Assembly (NCBI RefSeq): GCF_037975245.1
Contig: NC_092577.1
Coordinates: forward strand, 30,187,898-30,251,897
DNA: 64,000 bases
Reading direction: 5' to 3'
Source: Apostichopus japonicus
Taxonomy: Eukaryota > Echinodermata > Holothuroidea > Aspidochirotida > Stichopodidae
Shown: positions 23,855-36,874 of the stretch, piece after piece
Layout: each line of letters begins with the position of its first letter
Numbering within the stretch: the first letter of the stretch is position 1
Notes under the pieces: model-generated
What the model was told of the DNA's origin: nothing
Databases searched by the model: none
Seen by the model: only the letters and a program-made list of their open reading frames with translations
Program-made: the position numbers and the translations under genes

Positions 23855-24172
23855 TCACTTGCAGTTGCACGAGTGTGCTAAATTTAAACAATCCGTCCCA
23901 AGGGAACTACAGTGCAGTGTGCCACATCAACATGTCCCCTGGGGGACTCCTCATAGGGTGGAGCCACAAACCAGCCCCCCCCCCCGCACACCACTATATC
24001 CACAAGTTACAGTGTAGGTCCTCCATCTATACACCTAGGTTAAATGAGAGGTAATTGTAATGGAGATAAAGTGCCTTGCCCACGGACACAACGTGTCGAT
24101 CGATCTGGACCAGGACTCGAACCTGCAATTCATTCCATCGCAAGTCTATTGCCTCGATAGCCATTTGACCAC
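23855..24172 (-). mobile_element. tRNA-derived SINE, family B, copy 3
   Basis: Minus strand: box B GGTTCGAGTCC at 24123-24113, then TGTGTCCGTGGGCAAGGCAC and a body that matches the 15.7-16.0 kb copy (CCTGGGGGACT..CATAGGGT..AGCCACAAACC on the plus strand). A C-run of 12 has grown inside. Several short indels separate the two copies. Confidence 0.85.
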
Positions 24173-24215
24173 TGCCATTTGACCACCACCATTTGCCCAT
24201 TTGACCATCCCGTCC
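24163..24215. repeat. Short CCATTTGACCAC tandem
   Basis: Four imperfect copies of CCATTTGACCA(C) directly adjoin the SINE head. They probably arose from its last unit. Confidence 0.75.
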
Positions 24216-24862
24216 CCTTGTTTCAACACCATAATATGTATATATATATAAATGATCTCAAGTTGGTTAGCATCATGTTCGACCTCTAGAGTAAGAAAAT
24301 ATGTCACCAAAACAGAACTATAGTATTGTTCGAAATAGGTGATAAACGCATACACCTGATACCTTTTTATTACAACTTTTTCCTTAATGACGATATTTAA
24401 ATTTGAAATTATGAAAACCTGTTCTTTTCTTGAGTCAAAGTCTCTTGAAGATGGTGGGGCTTCTTTTTGTCAAAATATGCTCATTGTTATATGACTTTCT
24501 CAGCCGCTTGTAGTCTGTTTGTGCAATGAGGTTGGTACGCTTAAGGCTAATAAATCACCTGATTGGGATTGTTGGCCAGTTGGTTAATCATGCAAATATA
24601 ACTCGACTGCATAGACTAATAGCTTGACAACTTTTAAATAACATCATGTACGATTAAAAACAGGGAATGGCATATGACTGAGACTTTGCCGTAAAAAGCT
24701 TTTAAATTGACCGATACTGTCAGATTCAGACCATATATATAGCTCCGAGGTTTATTTTGGATTTTGAGTTGTTGTTTAAATTAAGAGAGATCTGAAATTC
24801 TTTATTATATTTCATTACATTTTCACTCTCATTATGTGGAATAACACAGTACTCACCTGACT

Positions 24863-25275
24863 TTAGCTCTATAGCAGGTGTAGGATGACATGATGTACAT
24901 ATGTAGGCTTTAGATGAAGCCATTTATTACCTTAGCTCTATACCAGTGTAAGCTGGCATGATGTACATAGGATGTAGGCTATAGATGAAGCCATTTATTA
25001 CCAATTAGCTCTAGTGTAGGCTGACATGATGTACATAGGATGTAGGCTTTAGATGAAGCCATTTATTACCTTAGCTCTCTACCAGTGTAAGCTGGCATGA
25101 TGTACATAGGATGTAGGCTATAGATGAAGCCATTTATTACCTTAGCTTTATACCAGTGTAGGCTGACATGATGCACATATGTAGGCTAGAGATGAAACCA
25201 TTTATTACCAATTAGCTCTTGTTTAGGCTGACATGATGTACATATGTAGGCTATAGATGAATCCATTCATTCCCT
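24863..25275. repeat. Minisatellite, about six units of 65-71 bp
   Basis: Each unit runs TTAGCTCT..GTGTAGGCTGACATGATGTACATA..TGTAGGCT.TAGATGAAGCCATTTATTACC. The CATTTATTACC ends fall at about 24921, 24992, 25060, 25131, 25199 and 25264, so spacings alternate 71, 68, 71, 68, 65. Two unit types (CCAGTGTAAGCTGGCATG and CTAGTGTAGGCTGACATG) interleave, pointing to amplification of a dimer. Confidence 0.9.
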
Positions 25276-25451
25276 TTTCTTCAAATTAATCCCAGCCATA
25301 GTATTTTTATAGTGGCATTAATTGAAAAAACACTAAATTGAGCATTGGTGACCATTATCTAACCTTATAGCATATTATATTTGTGGAAAATAAAACATGA
25401 TGACTTTAAAGTAGTGCTGCATCAGTGGGGATCTGAAGAGGAGGTGAGCAT

Positions 25452-25827
25452 CAGTGGTGGAACGTCCATACAGTCAGGGGGGGCGGATGCCCCCCCTGAC
25501 GGACTCAAATGGACTGCTGGCGCACTTTTCAGCTTCTTACCACTTTTTACTTATTCGCGATTATTGACTTTTTTATTGCACTCTCATCTACCTATGATTG
25601 ACATTTGTCACATTTTGTTTGCGATGACACCTATTTATTCTTCGTTTATCTGCAAATAAGCAAGGCCAGGAAAGGGTCATTTCCGGCAATCTAGGGAGTA
25701 TCATTACTCAAAAAATTTTGTACGCTCTGCGCCAACCTGCGGTGGCGCTCCGCTTAGATATAGTGTAGAAAGCGCCCCTACAGATCATTCTCGCCCCCCT
25801 TGACCAATACCCCTAGCTCCGCCACTG
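25452..25827. mobile_element. hAT-like non-autonomous DNA transposon, copy 1 (376 bp)
   Basis: Left end CAGTGGTGGA and right end TCCGCCACTG are inverted repeats (9 of 10). The 8-bp flanks GTGAGCAT at 25444-25451 and 25828-25835 are identical. A perfect 12-bp hairpin, GTCA-G7-C around GGAT, lies just inside the left end (25473-25500). No transposase. A second copy of the family is at 60.6 kb. Confidence 0.93.
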
Positions 25828-25969
25828 GTGAGCATATAATGCTAGTACTCCCTAAATCACCTTATGGTCACTTGATTTTATAAACAGTACTGCTTTACTA
25901 CCACATCAATACCATTTTCACAAATTTTTCACCTATAATCACCTTTCCCAATTCTTGAAATATTCTGAT

Positions 25970-26390
25970 CCACCACTATCCCTTGCCAACCCCTTCTTCC
26001 ACCTCCCTAGACACCACTTCTTACAACTCTATATAGTCTGATGCTTCCCCCACCACCCTCAAAAACCTGATCCACCACCTCTCAAGACTTTCCTCCTCCT
26101 TCTCTTAATTCCCTAGCCAACCCTCCGGTACCTTCCCTAATTGACCCATCCACCACCTACCTGGCCATCTCCTCTTTCACCTCCCTATATAGACAAACTC
26201 CCCCCCCCCTTCCCACCTCTATTACACCCCTTCCACCACCATGTCCCATAGACATCCATTTCTTACCTCCTTAAGATAACCCTCTCCTCTACCTCCTTAA
26301 GACAACCCTCTCCTCTACCTCCGTAGACATCCTTCCCATTTGGCTCCTCCCCCCCCCCTCTGTCAGTTTTCCCTCACAAATCTTCCTGTT
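25970..26390. repeat. Pyrimidine-rich low-complexity tract
   Basis: Plus strand dominated by CCACC, CTCCT and CCTCCC words, with a direct repeat of CCTTAAGA.AACCCTCTCCTC at 26268 and 26298. It could form purine-motif triplex or G-rich structures on the minus strand. No gene. Confidence 0.8.
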
Positions 26391-26394
26391 AAAA

Positions 26395-28300
26395 CTCTCT
26401 GGGTTTGAACGAAACTATTTTACAATAACAATATATACCTTCATTAGGTACATAAAGTCATTTGCATACATATGGCACTACAAGAATATTCTTTTGTAAG
26501 AGACTGTGTATACCATACAATGACCAATTGTTAAGTCGGTAAGAACATGTGGACTCACCTGAACCCTCTCTCATGGACAATCCACAGCAAAAGTGAACAA
26601 ATTTTGGTTGTGGATGTACCACGGAATGCAAGGATCTCGGCTTAAAACCTATGACGGTCACCATACCTCGCAATAATAGAAACGACACGGTACGATGCGC
26701 AACAACAGTAGCTCAAAACAAAAAATTTTGATACTGATAAAATTATTTAACATCACGTTTCTGAATAGTAATTCACACATGAAGCATATATGCATGCATT
26801 TTATGCATCTCACACACCAACCAAAAAAAAAAAAAAAAAAATTGTTTCACAAACGACTCGACTGACAAGCCATTTATCTGCCTCAAACAAATCTTTTCCA
26901 CAGGCGAACAATCAAAATATTTTTCCTCCCATAAACGAAATCTATCGGCTTTATCTCGTAAAGCCAATTTTCTCCAACAATCGCCCTGCCGAGTTGATTA
27001 ATTTTATGGCAGAAGGTCACGGTAGGTTATACTAACGTCCATGCACCACACATTCAAAGCCTGTCTGAATGGCAACCTGACACTGTGCATGACCCTTCAA
27101 ACAGCTCGGACGGAGGACGGACGCACTTTATCGTGAGACACAAAAACAAAACAAAAATACACGTTTGAGCGTATAATGAATGAGTGTTAGGGTGTCTGGC
27201 ATACACTTTATCATCAACCTGCATGTGAAACCGGAACAAAAAGTTGGTGCCAAAAATTCCATGGAAACTGCATAGCAACAGTTGGTTGTTAAGGTGACGA
27301 AACAGACGCTCGGGGAGAGGTGTATTAGTGTAAAAATGAACTTTAGAGAACGATTGGACTGTAACTGTGTTTTAATCACAGGCAAACCATCTGCGCGTGA
27401 TTGGCAGATATCGGTGTAAACGATTAATCTCAATATTCATTTGTTTTTTTTTTTATAATAATTTTCATGATTTCAAACTTGAAAAAATATGGTCATTATG
27501 AATTATCAATAGCCAATAGCTCAAACACCGAAGACGGTGAGCGATGAGGGTAATGAGGAAGAGCTGCCTGGGGCGATATACTTAAATTTTACGAGTGAAG
27601 AGACTGAACTTACTGTTTTTGAGGTACATCCCAGACAAAATTTAAATCCAAAATTAACAAATATAGCAATTTTCTGCCAATTAATTTCTTTCCAATAAGA
27701 AGATTACTCTTCACAGACTAATCTCTTCTGATCCTTCCTACCTCCCACCTCTAAATACCAACCTCCCTTAAGCCAACTGAAAATGATAATAATAATATCT
27801 AGCATCTCATCCTCTCAAGTCTTAATCCTCTTTTATCTGATCAGCATGATTTCTAAAACAAGATCACAAGAATACAAAATATGTTACAAAATTGATTGCA
27901 TCCTTTTCACATTATGCGTGTATATTAATAGCGAATATAACATATTTTATGATTCACTTTATGCGTGTGTGTGCGTGTGTCTGTGTGTATGATTGTCACT
28001 CTTTATGTCAGGCGAAGCTGGTGACAATCAACTGTGACAAGAGATTCTTTTTCGAGTGATATTTACTCTAGCATGCAAGGAATTGACTGCATGTTACATA
28101 TTATACAATATCTTTAATAATTATCTACTTATGCTTGAGCCCCCAGGAGGTTCTGTTTAAACACATACATGTGATAATAACCTGCGCTTGTCACATGTGA
28201 GCAGAAAATGGGCAAATAGTAGAAATGTCAAACAGTTTTGAAATTGATAGTCAGGCTTGCAAGCGGACATAAACAGCAACGGTAAAGCTGCACGACAGGT
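26395..28300. other. Non-coding; nothing recognised
   Basis: AT-rich DNA with an A-run at about 26823-26840 and a short (GT)n at 27964-27988. Open frames are short, overlapping and unrecognisable. Confidence 0.5.
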
Positions 28301-28309
28301 TTCAGATGT

Positions 28310-29850
28310 AAAAATATTCAACAACCACTGTATGCATTGTAATACATAGGTTTAAAAGTTCTATAAAATATTCAACAGCTTCCCTATGCATGGCAAAATA
28401 TAGGTTTAAATGTTCTATAAAATTTTCCACAGCTATTTTATGCATGGCAAAACATAGGTTTAAAAGTTCTATAAAGTATTCAACAGCTACTGTATGAATG
28501 GCAATACATAGGTTTAAAAGTTCTATAAAATATTCAACAGCCAGGCAATACATAGGTTTAAAAGTTCTATAAAATAGTCAACAGCCACCCTATGCATGGC
28601 AAAATATAGGTTTAAAACTTCTATAAAATATTCCACAGCTATTTTATGCATGGCAAAACATAGGTTTAAAAGTTTTATAAAATATTCCACAGCTATTTTA
28701 TGCATGGCAAAACATAGGTTTAAAAGTTCTATAAAATATTCCACAGCTATTTTATGCATGGCAAAACATAGGTTTAAAAGTTTTATAAAATATTCAACAG
28801 CTACTGTATGTATGGCAATACATAGGTTTAAAAGTTCTATAAAGTAGTCAACAGCCACTGTATGCATGGCGAAATATAGGTTTAAATGTTCTATAAAATT
28901 TTCCACAGCTATTTTATGCATGGCAAAACATAGGTTTAAAAGTTCTATAAAGTATTCAACAGCTACTGTATGAATGGCAATACATAGGTTTAAAAGTTCT
29001 ATAAAATATTCAACAGCCAGGCAATACATAGGTTTAAAAGTTCTATAAAATAGTCAACAGCCACCCTATGCATGGCAAAATATAGGTTTAAAACTTCTAT
29101 AAAATATTCCACAGCTATTTTATGCATGGCAAAACATAGGTTTAAAAGTTTTATAAAATATTCCACAGCTATTTTATGCATGGCAAAACATAGGTTTAAA
29201 AGTTCTATAAAATATTCCACAGCTATTTTATGCATGGCAAAACATAGGTTTAAAAGTTTTATAAAATATTCAACAGCTACTGTATTGTATGGCAATACAT
29301 AGGTTTAAAAGTTCTATAAAATAGTCAACAGCCACTGTATGCATGGCAAAATATAGGTTTAAAACTTCTATAAAATATTCCACAGCTATTTTATGCATGG
29401 CAAAACATAGGTTTAAAAGTTTTATAAAATATTCCACAGCTACTGTATGCATGGCAAATACATATGTTTAAAGGTTCTATCAAATATTCAACAGCTACTG
29501 TATGAATGGCAATACATAGGTTTAAAAGTACTATAAAATATTCAGCACCCACCCTATGCATGGTAATACATAGGTATAAAAGTTCTATAAAATATTACAC
29601 AGCTATTGTATGTATGGCAATACATAGGTTCAAAAGTTCTATAAAATATTCAACAGCTACTGTATGCATGGCAAATACATATGTTTAAAGGTTCTATCAA
29701 ATATTCAACAGCTACTGTATGAATGGCAATACATAGGTTTAAAAGTTCTATGAATTATATTCCACAGCCACCCTATGCATGGCACTACATAGGCTTAAAA
29801 GTTCTATAAAATATTCCACAGCTACTATATATATACATGGCAATATACAT
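28310..29850. repeat. 54-bp minisatellite, about 28 units, with a 476-bp higher-order duplication
   Basis: The unit runs GCATGGCAAAACATAGG, TTTAAAAGTTCTATAAAATA, TTCCACAGCTATTTTAT. Because 54 is a multiple of three and the unit lacks stops, both strands stay open for long stretches (18-residue repeats), which is a by-product and not a gene. Positions 28385-28860 and 28861-29336 are near-identical blocks offset by 476 bp, equal to nine units minus a 10-bp deletion. That deletion marks a shortened unit (CAACAGCCAGGCAATAC) at 28535 and 29011. Units near the right edge are more diverged. Confidence 0.95.
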
Positions 29851-29859
29851 CTACGTAAG

Positions 29860-31575
29860 TTTAATATCTTTATGGAAGCTTAGGAGGTGGGACAGAGCAG
29901 GGGAGATCAAGGGAGGATCAAGAGAAGAAACACTGGTAGGATCACCAAAAAAATAATTGTAACAACCGAAATTCAAATTTAAGGCAAGATTATCCAGTAA
30001 TTACGTCCAACTGATATTAATGTATCTTAACAAACACAGCAGTGAATTAAAACTTCGACGAATGTAGAAAGAGAAAAAGAAAAAAAGCACGTCCCTGGGA
30101 TTTGTCAAAGATTGAGCCTGTGAGACCTGTATGTTATAAGCAGTTTGCATTGACAGGTTTGGCATGAAGCCAACTGATGTGAAAACTTAGATCTAAAGAT
30201 AGAGATTAAGGAATATTTGTATTCTTTTAACTTACTTTAAAAGTCAAATTAAGCTTATTAGGATACAGTTTTTAAAGACACAATATATATGCAAACAGCT
30301 TAGTCAACCTACATTTCGGTGCTTGGAGCCTGAGCCTGCAATAAACTGAAAAAAAGACTGTAATTATGTCACAACCATGACATTAGGACAGTAATAATAC
30401 ATAGCTGGTTTAAGTTTACTACTTCAAATAAAAACTCTTGCAATAATTGGCCAAATTTTTCATCAAACAACTATTTTAAAGACAATATTTTTTTTCACAA
30501 CAGTTAGGTCAATAACCTTTTAGTCTTTAATGTTTAGCCGAGATACTTTATTGAAAGAAAAAAAAATTATTGAGAGGAATGGGGATGGTGGCAGGGGTTC
30601 GGGAATGAGGAGTGGGGTGGGTATGGGAGGGGTGTGTGTGGGACTGAGGAAGCAGGAAGGGGGAGGAGAAATTCATAGATGCGGAAGTTAGTAGTTCCAC
30701 ACTTTTTAAAGTTTATGGATTGAAGTCAATAAAAGACAAAACAGAGACTTGACCGATATCAAACAAATTTGTTTAACCTTTGTTTCAAGTAGTGAACATA
30801 ATTGTCAGTTTGGATGTACTACAGTAAAACGTTTCCAACAGGGCCCTAAATTTACTGCGTTGTGTACTACAGAAAAAACCCTGTTGTGCCTTTGAGACAA
30901 TTAAAAGTGAACAATTTTGTTCAGCTATACATTGTAACACAGACTGCATATAGTCTACCCTGACAATGGAAAATATAAAATGCACATAGCTGCATAAGAT
31001 ACTCACAACAATATAGCCATATAAAAACCTTTTTGAAGGGTTGTTCAGATAGCAGAATTTAAAACAAATCCCAGGAATTATCTTTAGAAACCATCACAGT
31101 GCCCCTATAATCCGTTGGGTCAATACATTACTCTTCTGGCGGTCTGTAGTTGGCTAAAACCCATTTGCATTGCAAAGTCAATTTACTACGATTGCTGGCT
31201 TTTGATAATTAAACCCTTTTTCGGTTACAGCAGATGATTCTAACATGTTAAGTCTATTGAGCGGTCCAAACCAATTTCGTAGATTAAAATCGGATTGTAT
31301 TACGGGTGCCCTCAAAATGGACTGGGAATCTAAGGCAGAATCGCTGTAGGTAGGTAGTTGTATTTGGTTAAAAATGCAGATATTTAAAAAAAACAAAAAA
31401 ACTGGGAAGTAGGAAAGATGTAAATGAAGGCAGAACTGTAACAAATTAGTTTTACGCAACCTATTTGGTGTACCACATCTCCGCCAGGGAGCGAGGCGCT
31501 GTTTACTGATTCTACAAATGAATTGATGACTGCCTTTGCATAAAGAGACAAACACAAGGTCCGCAATTTAGGGGT
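29860..31575. other. Non-coding; nothing recognised
   Basis: Holds a G-rich stretch at 30575-30670. A minus-strand frame of 125 codons (31178-31555) matches no family I know, and its length is within chance for DNA of this composition. Confidence 0.45.
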
Positions 31576-31584
31576 TCAGGTAAA

Positions 31585-31675
31585 GCGAGGCTCACCCAAG
31601 GACACAACGCAATGATCTGGCCTGGACTCGAACCTGTAATCCTTAGATCACAAGGTCCACTTGACCACGACGCCC
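31585..31675 (-). mobile_element. tRNA-derived SINE, family B, copy 4 (head only)
   Basis: Minus strand: a box A-like GTGGTCAAGTGGACC, box B GGTTCGAGTCC (31634-31624) and GCGTTGTGTCCTTGGGTGAG. The body is missing, so this is a 3'-truncated copy. Confidence 0.75.
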
Positions 31676-31689
31676 TCGAATATGTGGTG

Positions 31690-34600
31690 TCGTATATGTG
31701 GTGTCGAATATGTGGTGTTCACATCTCTGTTAAATTTTTAAATTCCATGAAGTTTGAAACTCCATGTTCCATTAGAAATACCACAACATGCCTGGCAGAT
31801 TCAGAACACAGAACACACCACTTAAATCATCCAACCTGTAAATTCTTCCCCCACAAAATGACCATGACGAAGAAACAAAGGAAAATTTTCAAAACTTAAT
31901 CGGGCGATAGTTAATTCTCAAGGACATACATGCAGTTAGATTTGTAGAAGGAATAAAAAAAAAATAGGAAGCTTTTTAATTAAACTTGAGTTAGAGAGAG
32001 AACCAAAAATCATTTGTTTTATTAAGGACCCCTCCAGGTGTGAAAAATATTTTTAATCAACTGAACAAGCTTTAACCAGAGAAAATCTCGACTGTTAGGG
32101 TTTCGTGTCAGCTTCCAACACATGTTCAATCAAAGGGGTTAAGGTCATCGTTATAGGTCAAAGGTCACAATAATATATATACACATAAACAGAAAGGCTG
32201 TAATCTGACTTCAAGTGCTGATAGTGGTGGAGATTCATTTCTCAAAATTATTCATCAAAATTTTCTACAAATATTTTACCAAAATGTGGGGTGGGGCGGG
32301 GGTGGTAATTTAAATAAATTAGTCAAAATTCTCATGCTGTGTCATAAAGAGAACCATATTACACCATACACCTGTATTCGTTTCAAGGCCACAAAAGAAT
32401 ACTCGTATTTTACAAACTATAGGACTTAGTAGTGGTTGAGAGTAATGTAAAACTTAAAATATAATAGATGCCCAGAATAAAAGTCAAACAAGCTCCCAGT
32501 CATAAAAATGGACCCACATCTGTCTTTGTTATGGACAGCGTCTTCTTCTTTATTTTCTTCTTTTTTATTAATTTTTTTATTTTTTATTCTTTATGAAAAC
32601 GTTATTTCTTCACAGACAGTATACTGCTAACAGCCAGTTTCATATTAACCACTCTCCGCTTCTCTAGTATTTTATAAGTGCAATAGCTAGTAAAAATAGG
32701 AATATTTATATTCCAGTAAATTATGAAAGAAACCTGATGGATGAATTCGTCAAAACTTGTGGTCATCTCTATGCCCATTAAATCTCTGAAATCTCAACCA
32801 GACCATCTTTTTTGCCATCTTAATCTGGATCTTGATGTACCAATCAAGCATTATATATACACAATTTTCACCATTTTTATTTTTTTTTTGCAACAGACAC
32901 CCCCACGTGCATTTACTTTACTGATTTAGTATTTCAGTTTTATATGTTATCTCTTCTGTGATGATCCAACCGACCAGAGACGGCGATCACACCTATCGTA
33001 AAAACGCATCCTTGCACAAGGACACTTTTTTACCACCATCGTCACCAGATCAGCTGCTGTTACTGCCGTAATGGCACTGAATCAAAATCACGAAGGCAAG
33101 AAGCAAAAAAAAAAACCTCGCCTCTGGTGTCATTTACCGGTTGTGTTGGTAACATAATCTCATGCGAATGACGTCCTTTGAGCACGTCCCGAGAATTACA
33201 AAACTATTCCTCCCCCCCCCCTTCCATCGAAAGGTTACAAAGGTGAATATGAATTTAATACAAAGGGAAACTTCAGTGAATGTGTGGATGAATCATCCAG
33301 CAGTCTTTGGTTCCAATCCATAATTGATCTCATGACCTAGCATTTTCGCTGCAGTTACTTATAGCATTAGGATCTGATATGTATGTAAGCTAGTGGACTT
33401 CCAGATGGAATGGAGGGACACAGGTGGTGCATGAAGGATGGGGGGGGGGGATTAGAGATAGGAAAGAGGTTTCTGGGAATAGTGAGGTCCTTGGAGAGAA
33501 GTGAGGGACACAGGTGGTGGAATGAAGGATGGAAAGGGATTTCCAAAATAGTACAGGATTACAGGTTTGATGTGGGTTCAGGTGGTAGGGGGGGGGGGGG
33601 GAGAGAGGGGAGGAGAGGAGAGTGGAAAGGAAAGAGAATGTTAAGCCCTATAACTAATGCTATAACATTTCAGTTATAATAGTTGGAATAGAAAACTACT
33701 GTACCAAGGAAATTTCAATGAACAGTTAATTAGTATCACACTATAAATTTATACAGCTGGTGCTAGAGAAATGCATGATTAACCAAAAAAAGGAAAAATT
33801 GGGGGAAAACAATTAACCTCACACCTGTCCATGAACTGCAGCAGTGAAATTACAAACCCAGTTCAATGTAATAGGAAAAGCCAAGCACATAACTCATTAG
33901 AAAAGTCCACACCTTGGAAACGAGTGGGTAGTGTGTCGTGATAATGCTAATGCTACTACGTATGTTCAAGGGTGCCAGATGACTAATTAGAATTTGAATT
34001 AATGACTTTCCCAGACAGTATTAATGATCTATCAAAACCAAGATTCTTTACCATTTGAAATTTCAAAAACAAAAAACACAGGCAAAAGGTCAGGTGGACA
34101 TTTTCCATTTTGATTGTTTATAATTTAATTAGCAACATTGGAAACAACATTCAGGGGTGGATAAGGTTTTATAATAGATGGGGGGGGGGCAGAGGAGGGA
34201 TATGGTCCTGGAGTCATTGTCAAGCTGTCTTGATCCCCATGCACCAAAGTCTGGGAGCTTCCTCTACATGAATAAATACAAGGTTGCGTTAATAATTACT
34301 TTTTGAATTTTTTAGTGTTAGGTTGATAAAAAAGTTTTAAAAATAGTTGAAGGTTTACAGTCTTCAACAAAAAATAAATGTGGGGGGCAGGAGGTGGTGG
34401 AGGGAGGGGTACACAATCCCGTACCCCCCCCCAACCTTTGGATCCTTGCCTCACATTAGAGTCGCTTGCTGGTCCAAATTTATTTGATTCATGATTGAAA
34501 ATTCCACTACACCGTAAAGGACTTAATTGATGTCATAAAGGTTTATATGATAGTTTTATCTTGTCGCAACACATACATAATTCCGCCTTCTTCCCCTTGT

Positions 34601-36035
34601 AATTTTCTTTTGAATTTAAAGAATTTTAGCTAAATGCTGCATATTTTTAATTGTCAAACAGACCAACAAACTACCTTGAAATTTAATTTTGGACAAAATC
34701 AAAAAAAAAAAAAAAAAAAAAGGGGGGGGGAAGGGAGAAACATGATCAATCAAAATGGAAGTATTGATTTGAAGTAATTACAATAGTAGATTAGATTTCT
34801 ATGTAAAATGATCTCTTAATGGCTATAGTCATCAATGCATTGACTTGAAGAGCCTGCCAATTAGCGTGCTCCAATTTTGGACTGTCATATATCCAAAGAC
34901 ATTCAACCCTGTGATTGCACATGTTTATAAGGTTTGGAGAAATACTCGTTTTTTTCTGCGGTAAAACTAGCTGCGAGTAGGAAACTCACGTTTATGGAAG
35001 TTTTGTTCACAATGTGAAATCAGGGGACGAGGGGGGTGGGGAGATTTCTAAAGCGAATATCGATCAGAGCTATAATGTGCAATTTCTCCCATTTTTTTCC
35101 CTTTTAATTTCCTTTATATATACAAGACATAATCATTAAGTTAAACTGACATTAATTAATGCAATAGCAATCAAAACTGTGTGGAGTAATATTACTCACA
35201 AAGCTAAGGTAAATTTACAAATCAATTTGTCTTTTTTTTTACTTATTCATGCACAATTAATTCACAGTAGTGTACAACGAGATTCAACTTCAAAAATTGA
35301 TTTTTTTTTTTTACCTTTCACATGTACACAACGGTCATATTATATACACCTGTAGGTGTCTGGTATACAAAATGTAAATAAGAACATGTGACAGATACCA
35401 AAAAAACCCCCCAAAAAAACAGACAAAGTAGTGACCAGATAAGAAGAAATCAAAACTGCCGTCTGAAATGTCTTCCCCAAAAGGTAATGAGGGCGGTATT
35501 GAAGAACTTAGCATGCATAGACTCCGGATGTGTGACCCGATTGATTCACCTTGGCTAATTCGGCTTTGAGTACAACGTTTCTGTATATGCTGCCGTGTTG
35601 GACGAATCTAACTGTAATAATATTTACCAATTTTGCAAATGTCTGTGGTCCCCCTCACAGTTTTGCAAGGTCGGTTAGAACGACTCCATAGTTTTCCCTC
35701 TCTGAAAACCAAAAACTTCAAAAACAAGAAACACGTAGGAAAATAACCCAAATAGAAACAAAAGTCAAATAACTCTTCAACTTGATCAACAACACTCTTA
35801 CGACTTTTACCATACCAAAGAGTAAAAATAAACTAGATGGTGTATTTTTTTAATAGAAAATCGTGTCTTTTCTGTTTACCAATGCTACATGTTACTTGCA
35901 TGGACATGAAGTATTTAAGGGCATAATACATTATCTGTCATTTTACAAGGTCGGCAGCCATTTTGGTTTTCAACCAAAGACAAAGGCAAAGTCCAGATCA
36001 GTCAAATCCACATCAAGGAAATAAATATCCATTTA
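31690..36035. other. Non-coding; G/C homopolymers and short direct repeats
   Basis: A phrase GAGGGACACAGGTGGTG.ATGAAGGATGG occurs twice, 91 bases apart, within a G-rich purine tract (about 33405-33640) ending in a G-run. Poly-A followed directly by poly-G is at 34700-34729. Nothing gene-like. Confidence 0.5.
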
Positions 36036-36039
36036 CATT

Positions 36040-36870
36040 TTCAGATGAATCGATGGGCTCGACCATCAAATGCGTCTCATTATGTCATGTAGGGCACCCG
36101 TTTCTCTGACGTGATCCCACGTCTCTGTCGACGTAGAAGTATCGGTCGAGATGGGAGCAATCCGTTCCGTAAACGGAAGAGTATCTTCGCATGCCGTCAT
36201 TCATTTTTCAAATCAACCTCTTAATGTGAAGCAGATTACATGCCTGCAGGTGTATTTTCATCTTTCGGAAACTTCGCCAGCTTTTACGGACGTAGTATTT
36301 ATTCCCGGGTCAGTATTTTATCCGAGAGAGAGTGTCGCGTGTGCGGCGTGTGTGTCCCCTCGTTCGTCACTCTCGATCGGGAATAATTTACGAGCGATGT
36401 TAATTCCAGGGTTCTCTTTAATGCGGCACTGTGAGAGATAAGGGCTTGTAAATCTATCCAACTCGGGACTATTAAAGATCCGTTGGGCAACGAGACGAGT
36501 AAAAGACGCTAAACGTGCAGACGACACCGGTGGAGACGAAGGACACCGAAAAAAGAAATCATGGCATTCTCTCTTTGACAACCTTGGACTTAATTAGCGA
36601 TAACTCATGACCCGTTTACACTCCCTCGTTACGAGAATGAAATATGAACTCGACGATGGCAGGCATTCGATTACAGCAAAGATAGATAGAATTATGAGGA
36701 CATGTAGAAACGGACGGTTCTATCATTTAACGTATCTGAATAGCTAGGGAAGTAGTTAGGATTAAAAGCGATATATACATCAGATTCGGGGTCGTTGGTG
36801 ACTGCTTGTAGAACGACAAAGACTGTTAAGGGTAGCGACAATCGGTGCCGCGCACGTTACACACACTCTG
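36040..36870. other. CpG-dense non-coding block (candidate regulatory element or unseen exon)
   Basis: I count about 50 CpG in roughly 650 bases here, several times the density of the neighbouring DNA. Both strands have open frames (plus 36151-36441; minus 36318-36581) with no recognisable domain. Such a local peak in an otherwise CpG-poor region usually marks a promoter, enhancer or exon. Confidence 0.35.
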
Positions 36871-36874
36871 TGAA

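Noticed and set aside
28523-29029. Longest open frame in the window (168 codons, minus) with 18-residue repeats
   Set aside because: It is the translation of the 54-bp minisatellite. The opposite strand is open for the same reason.
31178-31555. Minus-strand frame of 125 codons
   Set aside because: No family recognised, no convincing splice sites, and length within chance expectation.
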